A stretch of DNA of 64,000 nt from Kappaphycus alvarezii (Eukaryota > Rhodophyta > Florideophyceae > Gigartinales > Solieriaceae). Position 1 is the first letter of the stretch. Every line of letters starts with the position of its first letter. Below the pieces are notes generated by a model. That model ran no database searches, had not been told where the DNA came from, and saw nothing but the letters and a program-made list of their open reading frames with translations. Position numbers and translations under genes: made by a program. The DNA is taken from assembly GCA_002205965.3 (NCBI GenBank), contig NADL03000635.1, positions 248,001 through 312,000 on the forward strand, given 5' to 3'. Of the stretch, positions 19,293 through 29,824 are shown in pieces.

Positions 19293-20136
19293 GACCTTGG
19301 ACGTGTACAGTAATGTCATCTATTAGTGACACCGTGTCTTAAAATAAAAAACAAACCCATGATTTTACCACACTCATCCAAATTAAAAAATTCTTGCAAA
19401 TTCAGAAACTGTAAAAATATCTTCCAAATTCCGATACTGCATGCAAATCTGGTCCTCTTCTAGATTTTCTTTTCGTGTGCGAATTTTGCACAGATCACAG
19501 GACTTTGTAAAATTACGCATCCATTGTCTTCGCACCTCAACTGGTAACAACTTTTGTTCGTTGCTCTCACTCTCCGCTTCAATTGGCTTTCTCCAACCTT
19601 CATGCCGGCACTCTCGGCGCCTGTGCTGCTATGGGCGCGGGCGCCGGGCGCTCGGTCCTTCGTCCATCTTACAGACGGCTCTTCGCTTATTGGGCTTCCG
19701 CTGCAATGCCGTTGACCATGTCCTTTTCAAGAAAATATTCTTCCCGTGTCCTCAGCGCACGTGGGTCCTCGAACTGGGAATGGCGTGAAATGAGGGCTCT
19801 CTCCCTGAATCAAGTTCTGCAAGGCGCAGAGTACCCTGCCGCACTTTATCCGGCTGTCCTTTTGGACAGCACGCGAGGGATCCTGGATCCCGTAGTTCTC
19901 CTGGTTGTGTCCGAGGCCGCAAACTGGGAGCACATGTCAACGTCGTTGCCGCTCTATGTAAGCATCGCGCTTACACAGGGGGTGTTTCAAGCCACCACCG
20001 CCTTGGCCACCAGTTTGTCGGTGGTTGAATTTTCTTCCTTCCCTTCTGTTGACGTGAGCATCGGTTTAGCCGGCACTGGGTTGAGTCTGTTTAGTAGGCC
20101 CACTAAAAATCAAATTAAAGGTCTCTATTTCGTAAG
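19293..20136 (+). other. Unidentified insert between two parts of a gypsy integrase
   Basis: The integrase H2C2 and core domains should be only a few dozen codons apart. Beyond acidic copy 3, another roughly 840 bases intervene. An open frame from 19583 (MAFSNLHAGTLGACAAMGAG...) runs to 20287, but its last 50 codons overlap the integrase core in another frame, so at most the first 185 could be genuine. I recognise no family. The GC-rich coding-like stretch 19600-20060 contrasts with the AT-rich flank before it. Confidence 0.35.
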
Positions 20137-20736
20137 ATCATCCCAAGGCCGCTCTGCGATGCTTTATACAGAACTAGACCTAACGAACCCATCCAATTCG
20201 ACTACTACTATATCATACCGCGCGAAGATGGATCCTATTACGTGCTTGTCCTCAAGGATTATTTCAGCAAATATTTGTTGCTCATAGCCACAGAGACAAA
20301 TAAAGCACTTACAACTGCTGATGTGCTCATGCGCTAGGTTTTCGAATTTGTTTTCATGCAAGACTGGATTTCTAATCAATATTCTCATTTCAAAAATGAG
20401 CTAATCAAGGCCCTTCGTGAGGCATCCAAGGGCAACCACCGTTTTGCACTATCATACAGGCCATTTTCTAGTGGAACAGTGTAATGTGTCTGCGGCGAGT
20501 TGATAGGGTGTTTGTGCGCGCTCCTTTCCGAATTTCACCTTACTTTGCGATTCTGGCAATCGGTGCTTCCGATTATTCAATCCGTACTTAACAATATCCC
20601 TCACAAAAGAATAAGAGGTTGGGGCGCGCTAACAGTCTTTACTGGATTGGCTCAATACTCTTCACTTCTCAACATAAAGGAAAAGATGGATAAGCGCGAT
20701 GAGGTGCCGATTTTCTCTGACTTTAATGCCCGCTAG
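20137..20736 (+). pseudogene. Ty3/gypsy chromovirus integrase core
   Basis: A single frame reads IIPRPLCDALYRTRPNEPIQ, FDYYYIIPREDGSYYVLV, LKDYFSKYLLLIATETNK, then QDWISNQYSHFKNELIKALR, HRFALSYRPFSSGTV and WQSVLPIIQSVLNNIP. This is the rve core of chromovirus-type integrases. Defects: TAG at 20335-20337; the second catalytic Asp (usually WVSDQ) is Asn in WISNQ; and TAA at 20482-20484 sits exactly where the catalytic Glu follows GTV. Two of three catalytic residues are therefore lost. The frame ends at 20736 only because a MITE is inserted there. Confidence 0.7.
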
Positions 20737-21179
20737 TGTCTATTGGACCATGCGTTGTCCTCATATGAGGCACACTTTGTCCTCATATGAGGACAGTTTC
20801 CGTTGCATTTTGGAACAGTAAATGTTTTGGAAGCCTGAAATGTTTACTGCAAAGAATGTTTTTTTGTTAAGTTACAGTACATTATTTCTTACTGTACATG
20901 CCCCCTCGTTTTTAAAACCCCCCACGATAATACGATCTATATTTCCTTCCAAAATGAAGCCGTTTTCACAACTTCTTGCGAAGAGCGGAAGCTGTTGAGG
21001 GAAAACTGCTCTAGCATTCACCGCCGTCAACAATCTTGAAAAGTTTGTTTTGATCGGCCATCTGCACTCATGAACTAATGCGGAGGGATAAGAAATGCGC
21101 TGAGATAAAAAACTTTTGTATTGAAGAAAAGGTGCTAAAAGTTGTCCTCATATGAGGACAACGGTCCAATAGACACTAG
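20733..21179. mobile_element. MITE with 13-16 bp inverted repeats and CTAG target duplication
   Basis: The element at 20737-21175 (439 bases) begins TGTCTATTGGACC and ends with its exact reverse complement GGTCCAATAGACA. CTAG flanks both sides (20733-20736 and 21176-21179); counting the target bases the symmetry is 17 bp. Inside the ends is a palindrome, GTCCTCATATGAGGAC, at 20779-20794 and 21144-21159, with a near copy at 20757-20770. There is no coding capacity. The termini resemble those of the piggyBac-like element at 48649-51195 (TGTCCAGAGGACAA / TTGTCCTTTAGACA), which also sits at a CTAG site. Confidence 0.8.
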
Positions 21180-21760
21180 ATGAGGAAAATTGAGCTATTT
21201 GACCAGGGTTCTTTATTAGATGCATAAGGAAGTTTAAGTTTGCTCCGCTAACGTTCGGAAGGGGTCCATCGCTAACCACAACCGGAAAACTAATCTAAGA
21301 TCCGTCATTTTTTCGAAGAGAGACTTCGTACTATGCTTAATGTACGAACGCGAGAAGGACGATGAGCCTGCTTTAATACGGAAAGATACTTAGCTCGTGG
21401 TGACCCACAAATAGGAATTCCTTTCTGGAATTGAAGATCTTTTCACGGAAACAAAGATGGAGGGTCATGGTCGAAGGATCAAGTTTTTCCGCAACAGCGA
21501 TTTTGAAGTCACGGAAGAGTTTCGTACCAAGATAATTATCTCTTATTTATTTACAAACTACAAGATATCTGCCGCCGAATTGGTATTGTGTAGTTAAACA
21601 TCAAGGAGAAAGGTTTCAGTGAAGAAGATATCGCCTGGCTCTATTATCAATCTATGAAAGAAGTCTTCCTGGATATGCTTCGAGACTATCACAGCGATAC
21701 TTTTAAGATTGGGACGCCGCAAAGACGTCAACTTGCTCAATCTCTACTATGAAGATGGAT
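21180..21760 (+). pseudogene. Ty3/gypsy chromovirus integrase tail and chromodomain
   Basis: Directly beyond the MITE the gypsy reading resumes in fragments: HKEVKFAPLTFGRGP, MYEREKDDEPALIRKD, then GRRIKFFRNSDFEVTEEFRT and KIIISYLFTNYKISAAELVL. The last part, GFSEEDIAWLYYQSMKEVFL and DMLRDY (about 21610-21690), resembles a chromodomain (WxGF..EDxTWEP..). This supports assignment to the chromoviruses. Stops and frame changes are frequent. Confidence 0.55.
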
Positions 21761-22435
21761 CTTACGTCACCAAGCCGAGTTCCGTAAAACCCATGGGGTT
21801 GTGTTGTGAATGGTGCCCAATTGGATGCTGTCGTCTATTGTGATTTACTGTCTAGAGACAAAGCAAATTTTATTTTCAATCTGCTTCTCGGATTTAAATC
21901 GATGTTGACCACAAAATCTAGAATTTTTGATTTCCGTGTTTTGGTGTTTGGAGACAATGCAAAGAAAGTTTTGAATCAAAGCTTGCGATTTAAATTGAGC
22001 CGATCGAAAATCGATTGGAAATTGATTTGGGTCGTTTGAATGGAGATGTTTCAGAGCTCTTGCTTGCCGCCACGAAAAAGCTTTATGCGCCGATGGCTTA
22101 TATGCTAGATTGCTTAGAGATCATTTTAGTTAGCTTTAGCTCTGAAGCCATCCATTACTACAGTATCAGTGTTGCAGCTCTAATAATGGCCAATACGAAA
22201 GTTATGCGAACGTTTCATTAAACTAGCTCGAGCTTGGGGTGCTAAAGCTCCTCGGGTCACCTTCTCTGAGAATAAAAGTCCCACTGCCCATGGCAATGGA
22301 TGACACCGCCCAAGCGAGATATCAATTTTTGTGCTTTCAAGTTCTCAAAATCCCTTTGCTTCAACAGCTCTACTGTACCTACGTCTACTCTACCTGTTTT
22401 CGTTTGCTTCTTTCCAAAATATATCATCAAAAAGT
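21761..22435. other. Unassigned sequence, possibly the gypsy 3' region
   Basis: Short plus-strand ORFs (21806-22039 and 22015-22221) follow the chromodomain. They could be the end of the element or host sequence; neither is recognised. No LTR was found. Confidence 0.3.
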
Positions 22436-22835
22436 TACGTAGGGCTACCTTCTGCTGAGAAAAGAGAGAGGCTGGTGCCGATTTTGATATCTTTTCTGGG
22501 AGGATGGCACCCGGAGGCATACGAGTTTTTCTCGGATGTGGCAGAAAATTTCGGTCAAGAGGGCAATGGAGAGTTTTTCGAGAGACAAAATGGTCCTCAT
22601 GCATAGACATGCAGCGAAAGCTGTACTGTCTAATTACGCGTGCAGCCTCTCCTTCCTTCACCTGTTGATATAATCACAAAGGCACAGACTCGTTTCTTTG
22701 TTCTCATTTCATTCTCTTTAAACGCCGTTTAGATCCCCCCACTAGAGATATCAGACGACGAAATAAAGTATCCCATAACTTTTGCCTTTCATGCAACAGT
22801 AAAAATACCAAACAATTCCCCTTCTCCCTTTTGTT
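22436..22835 (+). mobile_element. LINE ORF2 C-terminal fragment and 3' end
   Basis: RLVPILISFLGGWHPEAYEF and FSDVAENFGQ (about 22470-22560) match the ISTLGGWHPDAH block at 60165-60230. The tail passes through ATCAGACGACGAAATAAAGTA near 22750 to CAGTAAAAATACCAAACAATTCCCC at 22797-22821, a variant of the recurrent LINE end. Confidence 0.6.
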
Positions 22836-23329
22836 GGGCAAAATATGAAAAAAGACAGAACACAGAACCTCTGGCGGAATGCTTGACAGTTAGAATGACT
22901 ACGGGCTTCCATGCTCCCGGAGGAGTCCTAATTACCCGGGTGGCAAAGAATGAACCTTGGAAAAATAAATTCCTTCATTTTTCGACGCTCTAATCGTGCC
23001 TTGCTTCTCATACAAGTGAAGTGGCGCGTATATTCTATGGTAATGTGTTTTAATGCTGCAATTTCGGCTTGAGAAGAGTCCTATTGGCCTGAGGGCGGTA
23101 TGATGGGTTGGTTCAAACAGGGGAGGATCTTTGTGGACGAGGCGGTGTGTTGACGGGGTTTGCTGCCCGCTGAATTGCGGTTGAATGAATCTGCAGGTCA
23201 TGGGTGGATTGTAGTATTTCGGCGACGGGTTTTCTGTGCGACGAGAGTAGCGCTTGGGAGAAAGCAAAAATAGATCATTTGGAAAAGACTTGGCCTCTCG
23301 CTTTTCCATGTATTAGTGATGGCAGACAT
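22836..23329. other. No gene recognised
   Basis: A 125-residue minus-strand ORF (23309-22932, MEKREAKSFPND...) is the only long frame. It shows no signal peptide, domain or repeat partner, and its N-terminal end abuts the solo LTR. Confidence 0.25.
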
Positions 23330-23862
23330 TGTAAAATTAAATGAAATGCGAAGATCAAAAACAGATAATTTCAAATAAAGAAATAATAAAATTGCCTGAA
23401 GAGGGCTGAGAACAATAAAAAAAGAAAACCAATATTTATTTGTGGGGATAGTTCGATGGCCCAAGGTTTGCTAAATGTCTTTAGGAGCGTAAGACTATTT
23501 ATACCGTAGATCAGAGTAGAAATCTGCAAAGATGATTCCAGCAGTGCAGTAATTTCTATAGACCAAATTCATGCTCAGCAAAAATTATAGAATAATTCTA
23601 CAGGAGAGCACTAATCCAAACATCAGTTTGCTAACATTACAAATTCAGCGATTGTAACTGTAGCATTTGAAAAACAACTGGCAGGCATGGAAATTTCTTC
23701 AATTTTAATACAGTGGAAAACATCGGGTAGTGAAAATAGATAAAATTATTTTCCAATGATTCACAATATATAAAACTTTTTGGCTTCCGATAAAATATTG
23801 TTCACAATTTTCATCACTGTATTCGATGTGGAAAAGTTAAATAGTTTTTAGAATGCCATACC
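23330..23862 (-). mobile_element. Solo LTR of the copia-A family
   Basis: The reverse complement aligns with the LTRs of the element at 25620-29819: GGCCCAAGGTTTGCTAAA (23458-23475 on plus), CCAATATTTATTTGTGGGG, CAAATTCATGCTCAGCAA. The plus-strand left edge is TGTAAAATTAAATG at 23330. The other edge is degraded, and no target duplication was found. Confidence 0.65.
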
Positions 23863-23999
23863 AAGGGGGGAAATGGGGGATGATTTAGTATCTGAATGAT
23901 TTGCTCGGTTGTGGTTCGGAATAAGCTACAGGGTGACCAGTAATACCTACAAGGGTCATTGTAGAAATATTTCTACAATTTCCACAGTGGATCCGATAT

Positions 24000-24155
24000 C
24001 TATTCGAGGAGTTCTATTCCTTTCTGTTATATCTTTTCTTTCTCTCCAAACTACGTTTAGATTTTCCTAGCTGGAAGTGTCAGACGACGAAGTAAACTAC
24101 CCCATCATTCCCCCTTCCAAGGGTAAAACACTCAAACCTTTCCCCCTATACGCCT
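24000..24155 (+). mobile_element. LINE 3' end
   Basis: TTTCTTTCTCTCCAAACTACGTTTAG, then GTGTCAGACGACGAAGTAAACTACCCC, leading to GGGTAAAACACTCAAACCTTTCCCCC at 24121-24146. It is colinear with the tail at 22730-22821 and, inverted, with 10840-10920 and 56440-56520. Confidence 0.55.
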
Positions 24156-24369
24156 CCCGTGCCTGTCTGAAGGCATCAAACTACCCCCTGAAAATTGATG
24201 CTTATGGCCAAATTTACATTACCGGCTCCAGCTCCTCCAGGATATCGCAAATTACACCACCGCGAGGCGGGGAAAATCTGCCGTCATGGAGTTTTCTGCG
24301 CTCTGAACAAAATTTTAAGCTCTCGTGCAACGTTATACTGCTGTTCTGAACAACCAGCGCAAATTCAGA

Positions 24370-24455
24370 GCTGCTGAGCCCCACTAGGTCCAGTAAGGAC
24401 CATAAGGTCCTCTCATACTTCATTTGAATAAAATGTCACCTCTTTCCCCTTTATT
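24370..24455 (+). mobile_element. LINE 3' end, GGTCACC subtype
   Basis: CATTTGAATAAAATGTCACCTCTTTCCCC (24421-24449) is a third version of the terminal motif. It also appears at 57568-57600 and 61231-61257 (GAATAAAAGGCCATCTGTTCCCC). Confidence 0.45.
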
Positions 24456-24509
24456 ATAGACAAGAGGCTGTAAGAGAGATGGATACGCGCGGAAACGTTC
24501 AGTGATTTT

Positions 24510-24725
24510 TTGATGCAAAAGAATGCTGCAGCAGCCGTCATGCTCACTGCGGCCTGCTTGATAGCTGGCCTTAAGGTGGCCTTTTATGTAGCATAGTTCC
24601 TCCCCATTTCTACGACGGTATGCCCTTCTGAGCCGACTACGTTTGTCCGGAAAAGTTTAGGAGATAGATCGAAAAAATCATTCAAGAGTAATACACCGAG
24701 ACCTCTCCACCAGTTGACTGAGTAT
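24510..24725 (+). mobile_element. LINE 3' end with ORF2 tail
   Basis: LMQKNAAAAVMLTAACLIAG then LKVAF (about 24511-24585) is the ORF2 C-terminus; here TAT replaces the usual stop codon. The 3' UTR follows (CCCCATTTCTACGACGGTATGCCC, GGAGATAGATCGAAAAAATC), ending AGAGTAATACACCGAGACCTCTCC at about 24685-24708. Confidence 0.6.
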
Positions 24726-25619
24726 CACCCGGCTTTTTTGTTACAGTAAACAAACCTCCGTGCCTCTATCGCGGTACAAGTTAGATGACTATCAGGGCTC
24801 ATACTGTTGCAGTTTTTTGCGATTTATCGCGACCGCAGTTCGCGGCAGAGCTAAAGAGCCTAGAACTAGTAGCATTCAATGACGTTCTGCAGTTGGACTG
24901 GCCCCTTCACGGGAGGCAATGGATTCAGATATACCGGGGGGCGATTTGGATACAGGGCCCGACTGAGACGTAGACAGCAAGGGCTAACGGATGATTGTCT
25001 ATGTTCAGTGCATTGCACAGAGCTTGTTACCGTCCCTTTTGGGCTTCTTCAGATCATGAGAGAAGAGAGTTAGTAGAGTTGGACAAGGACCGATTGTCCG
25101 ATTTCGAATGTGCGCTGGTTACGGTCACGTCGTTTCCCTGTGGCCGGGGAGCGAATTGTGGCCCATCGATATACATATCACCACGAAGAAGGAGTGGGGC
25201 GAGAAGATTGGAGTCTTGTGGGCATTCCCATTCACGGATTGGACGTAGATGAATGAGAGGACTGTGAGGTCAGAGTTAAGCCGATCGCAGAGCATGTACT
25301 CGAGAATACTTGGGGGAGAAGAGAGCTCGCTTCGCAGTGTGGATGGGAAAGCGAACTGGGAGCGGAATGAGGGCGATATAGGGGGTAAAGTAACAAGCGA
25401 CGGCGGAGAGGAAGTTGCAAAGGAGAAATGAAATGGCGAAGAAAACAACTGTGAGGGGTATGTACTTACGGAGCGGGAGAGAAGTTGTATTTGTTTCCCT
25501 GATAGGGCATAGACGTGAAGTGTCGGCAGCGTGGGTGCCGCCCCTGCGTAGTCCCTGTACTCACTTCCGCCGCTGCCCCCGCCGCGGCCCACGAAAGAAG
25601 GGGCGAAGGGGGAAGGGAA
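24726..25619. other. No gene recognised (GC-rich flank of copia-A)
   Basis: Overlapping short ORFs on both strands (24785-24973 +, 25592-25125 -, 25249-25431 +) have no family resemblance. The GC-rich end (25550-25619) is the insertion flank of copia-A. Confidence 0.25.
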
Positions 25620-26184
25620 TGTAACATTTGGAAAATTATTTTTTCCAAAATTTGAAAACTATTTAATTGGTTTTCCACGTCGAATATAATAATGAGAAAA
25701 ATGTGGAACAAATTTTTTATCAGAGGTCAACAATTTTTATTTAATGTTAATAAACGAAAAATAGTTTATTTATTTTTCACTGGACCACGCTTTACACTGC
25801 ATTACACGAGAAGCAATTATTGTGACTGCCAGTTGGGTTTTAAATTCTTCAGTTATAATTACTGCAATTATATTACCAACAAAAGATTATTTTGATTACT
25901 GCTAACCTGGATAATTGTTCGATAGTTATTATTGAGCATGAATTTGGTCTATAAAAATTATTATAATGCTAAAATCTTCCCTGTAGCTTTCTTCTATGAT
26001 CTGCAATATAAATAGTCTTAGGCTGTTAGAAAATTTTAGCAAGCCTAGGGCCATCGAACTATCCGCGTCGATCAATAAATATTGGGTTTCTTTTTATTAT
26101 TCTCAACCCTATTCAGATAATTTATTATTTATTTATTTGGAGTCATCTGTTTGGATCTACTTATTTCATTTAAATTTTTTCACA
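25620..26184 (+). repeat. 5' LTR of copia-A
   Basis: Begins TGTAACATTTGG and ends TTTTTTCACA. It aligns along its length with 29263-29819, for example TCTTAGGCTGTTAGAAA near 26016 and 29655 and TCGATCAATAAATATTGG near 26068 and 29708. Many substitutions separate the two, so the insertion is old. Confidence 0.85.
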
Positions 26185-26199
26185 GTTATGGGCCCATAT
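26185..26199 (+). other. Primer-binding site, initiator tRNA-Met anticodon arm type
   Basis: GTTATGGGCCCAT follows the LTR end directly. The same sequence follows the Drosophila copia LTR and is complementary to the anticodon arm of initiator tRNA-Met, used as a half-tRNA primer. Confidence 0.65.
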
Positions 26200-26449
26200 C
26201 GCCCCGAATTTCCTTCAAGACCGAAATTTTCATGGGATCTCAGAAGGCTCCTTAGACGGATGGTAAAGGACCTCAAGAAAAATATTTTGATGCTGTATAC
26301 AAATGGAAATCTGTCCTTGATCTATTAACAGTATCTAGTTCTAATAAAATTCCGAAATTCGTACAAAGTCATGTTTTACCATCACAATTATATGGGCGAG
26401 TTCTCAATATCTGTAAAAAATTCTATATACATAGTATCTGGGAGGTTGA

Positions 26450-27370
26450 ATGCAAAAAAATATTTATCCAACATGGTTGACTCCTGCAAATTTTGCGATG
26501 TCACAAAAATCATTTCATCCAGTATCTATAAATTCTTTATCTCGTGGATTTAATGAATTGGTGTGCATGGATCACTTTTTTGTGGAAATTTTGGATATTT
26601 TTTACAGTATGGACTCAGTTACCAGATATTTTACTGGTGCTATTGTCCCCTCCTTGAAAATGGAAAATTTTATTGTTTGTTTTGAAACTCTCTGGGTAGC
26701 ACCCTTTTGGGACCCTAATAATATAATGGGAGACCAGGCGTTTGACAACGACATTTCTAAAATTTATGTAGAGTAAAAGTGGATTTTACTTTTCCCTATT
26801 GGTTCTCGCTGCCACCACAAAAATTCTATTGAATCTAAACACAAAATATTAAAAGGTATATAATTGTGTTTAAAATTATCTGAACTCTATGGAGATTATG
26901 TTGTTCCCGTTTCCCGAATATTTCAAACATCAAATGATTTATATGGAAACGATGTTTTGTCTTCACACGAAATCGCCACTGGTCACACCGGACCCATCAA
27001 TAATACTTGTTCTCAAGTTATGCCGAATAATTTAAAAAGGGCTCATGGTGAGCTAACTGCCGAGAAGAAATTAAATCTTATCCTGACCTCGAAGTCTGTG
27101 CTGGATATTCCATTTAATATGGGCGATACTGTGTAAAGTTTTATTCAACCGCCAAACCAAAAAAGAGGATCATGGTCATCTCCAAAACTAGTCTTAAATT
27201 TCGACAAAAATCTCTAATTTTTACATTTCCTGGAATAATGCAGCAATTGAAGACGTTCGTCACTCAGTCTCGTCAAATAAACTTCCTTATCAAAGTTAAA
27301 AGGCGAATGATCTATTGGAGGAGCCAATTGGTAATTCTGTTGATTAAATGTCAAAAAATTGCGAAAAATT
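26450..27370 (+). pseudogene. copia-A integrase
   Basis: FNELVCMDHFFVEILDIFYS then MDSVTRYFTGAIVP, FETLWVAPFWDPNNIMGDQA (core, first two Asp candidates in CMDHF and MGDQAF; 26540-26770). A frame break follows, then FQTSNDLYGNDVLSSHEIAT and KAHGEL-like RAHGELTAEKKLNLILTSKS, LDIPFNMGDTV (26920-27136). After a stop come QPPNQKRGSW and SPKLVLNF (integrase C-terminal part). Stops at 26774 and 27134 and frame changes inactivate it. Confidence 0.6.
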
Positions 27371-28019
27371 AAGTACTCATGGAATCAGAAATTTGTGTGA
27401 AAACAATATTGAAGAACATTTTAATGGCTGTGATTTTAATCAAACTGAGGCAAAAAATGATCAAAATATCTCAGAATCTAAAATTTTTATTATCTATTGA
27501 AAATGCACTGATTGAACCCGAAAATAACTTTCTTAAGCCTTAACATTTAATTCAAATTCCATTGAATGAAAATGGTGCAGTCGATGCTCATGATATTGAA
27601 TTATTATCTGCAACAGAATTTAAATCTTTGGAAATCAAGATCTGGATCTTTATTATAGACGTTTGGATCTAAAAATATTTAACTTCATCAAGCATAGGGA
27701 CTTCCATCTCACATTATTTCAAATACATTCAGTACAGAAGCAAACACTTTTTAAAGAGGTTTTGGATCATGTTTCAAAAAATTCCTCCGGACTCAAATGT
27801 AATATCCAGTCATGTTTTGTAGCAGATCAAAATTCTAAATCATAGAAAATATTACTGCAAGGCACAAACTGCTCGGAATACAAATGAGGAAAGGGAGAAA
27901 GCAAAAGTAAAGAAACATTCGAAATCTTGTCCCCAATGACAATTAAAATTATTTTATCCATAGGGACAATGGAATTCAATTTATCAACGGTCGATGTCAA
28001 ATCCAATTTTTACAATCTG

Positions 28020-28440
28020 GATCAGCACTACGGGATCCTTATGAAGAACCTCCTCTAGAATGCAAAACAAATGGATTGTATTGGTTAATATTTTTTGCAT
28101 CGTATGGCGTAGTTAACGCGAATGGAAAACGGCAAAATCATTCGGATAATACATGTTTTTATCGTGGTTTGAATTCAGTGGTTTGTATTCATAAATTATA
28201 TTTTATACATTCAAAAGCGTCATTGATACTACTTGTTGTTATATTGTTTGATGGCAGATATATTCCTGGACGGGATCAATTCAAGAAACATTTTATTAAA
28301 GACCTTGGAAAATCTTATAAGCTTGGAAAAAAATTGCACATGCTTAGGTCTTTCAATTGTAATGGCTTTTGAATTACACAACTCGGTGATTTAAAATTAA
28401 TGCAATAGCTGATTAAAAATTATGTGAACTTAAACCGCGC
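28020..28440 (+). pseudogene. copia-A reverse transcriptase fragment
   Basis: TNGLYWLIFFASYGVVNANG, NTCFYRGLNSVVCI and LILLVVILFDGRYIPGRDQF then KKHFIKDLGKSYKLGKKLHM. The catalytic V-D-D position appears as LFDG, so the active site is lost. Upstream RT parts (27370-28020) are unreadable. Confidence 0.5.
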
Positions 28441-28699
28441 ATTATATCCAGAAATCACCGAAAACAACCAGATGACGAAATGAATTGTTTTAAAAATTCT
28501 CCTTTAATTCTCTGAATGGTTTCATTGTCTATTTGGATATCCTCTATATGCTCTTACAGCCAGTGGTTTGAACAAAGGAGGCGTAATGGATTGTTTCGTG
28601 GTTTATCTATTCAATCTTCGATGTTACTAAATTTAGAATCATTTCGCTCTACCAGTACATGTAGGCGCCTAGAAAAATTCTGGAAGTTTTAATTTATCA

Positions 28700-29215
28700 T
28701 TTTTTTCTGATGCAAGAAAATCTGCAGGCTCGACGAATGAGCAACTTGGATGTATTGCTGGACTCTTAAATTTTTCTTTAGAATGAGATTCTATATTTCA
28801 TACAATTCATTGGTATTCGTATTTATCACGGCGTCCTGTTAAATCAATTGCATCTGGTGAAATATTAGCTGCTGCTGAGGCTATTGAAGACGTAATTATT
28901 ATTATGGCAGCATACAGTAAGATACTCAATATTAATGCTCCACTACATGTTGTTGTGGACTCGGAGTATTTAATCAGCTCTCTTTCTACATGTCGCGTAC
29001 CTGATGGCAAATCTATAAGAGCTGATGTCCAGTTAGAAAGATATAATTTCGAAACAAACAAAATCAAGAACATGCTTGGATAACTGGCTTAATTAATCCA
29101 ACCGACCCGTTAACAAAAAAGGACAGTCGTGTATCTAAAACACTCAATCTTCTTCTGCTTGATGGATCTATACCTATGGATATGACTAATACTTTATTTC
29201 CTGATCCACTTTAAT
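28700..29215 (+). pseudogene. copia-A RNase H
   Basis: SRRPVKSIASGEILAAAEAI, AAYSKILNINAPLHVVVDSE, YLISSLSTCRVPDGKSIRAD, then LINPTDPLTKKDSRVSKTLN and LLLLDGSIPMDM. This is the typical C-terminal end of copia pol, running to within 50 bases of the 3' LTR. One frame break lies near 29080. Confidence 0.65.
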
Positions 29216-29262
29216 CGATAGGATATTAATATATACTATTCATGTTTTCGAAGTAAAAGTAG

Positions 29263-29819
29263 TGTAAAAATTGGAAACATATTTTTAACAGTACTGGAAA
29301 ACCATTTCATTTGTTTTCCATATCGATTATATTGATAGAAAAAAGTGGAACAACTTTTTTATGAGAGGTCCACAGTTTTCATTTAATGTGAATCAAGGAA
29401 AATAATTTCATCTATTTTTCACTATTCCATATTTTATATTATATTACAAGAGAAGCATTTATTAGGTCTGTCAGTTGGTTCTTAAATTATGCAGTAATAA
29501 TAACGGGAATTACATTACTAGCAAATTATTATTTGGTTTAAAGGTAAAGAGAATTATCCTATAAATATTATTGAGCGTGAATTTGGTCTACAAAATTATA
29601 ATACTGCTATAATCATCCTTGCAGATTTCTACTCTTATCTGCAGTATAAATATTCTTAGGCTGTTAGAAACTTTTAGCAAGCCTCAGGCCTTCGAACTAT
29701 CCAAGTCGATCAATAAATATTGGTTTCTTTCTATTGTTTTCAATCCCATTCAGGAAATTTATTGTTCATTTATTTCGGATCATCTATTTCGGATCTACGC
29801 ATATCATTTAATTTTTACA
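29263..29819 (+). repeat. 3' LTR of copia-A
   Basis: Begins TGTAAAAATTGG after the purine-rich AAGTAAAAGTAG (29251-29262, likely polypurine tract) and ends ATTTTTACA. GGGAA follows. Confidence 0.85.
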
Positions 29820-29824
29820 GGGAA

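Larger units (their letters stand above)
25620..29819 (+). mobile_element. Ty1/copia element 'copia-A' with both LTRs and 5-bp TSD
   Basis: LTRs at 25620-26184 and 29263-29819 (565 and 557 bases, TG...CA) bound 3078 internal bases. GGGAA immediately precedes (25615-25619) and follows (29820-29824) the element, so the outer ends are exact. The internal order integrase, RT, RNase H is that of Ty1/copia. Gag and protease are absent: integrase sequence begins within 300 bases of the LTR. All frames carry stops, and base composition is AT-rich against GC-rich flanks. Resemblance of the integrase and RNase H to GalEa-like copia elements is from memory of the family. Confidence 0.85.

Noticed and set aside
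20757..20794. CRISPR-like repeats (GTCCTCATATGAGGAC)
   Set aside because: Only three copies, palindromic and placed near the ends of a MITE; the sequence is eukaryotic.
25125..25592. 155-residue minus-strand ORF upstream of copia-A
   Set aside because: No recognisable motif and overlapped by several equally long frames; likely chance in GC-rich sequence.
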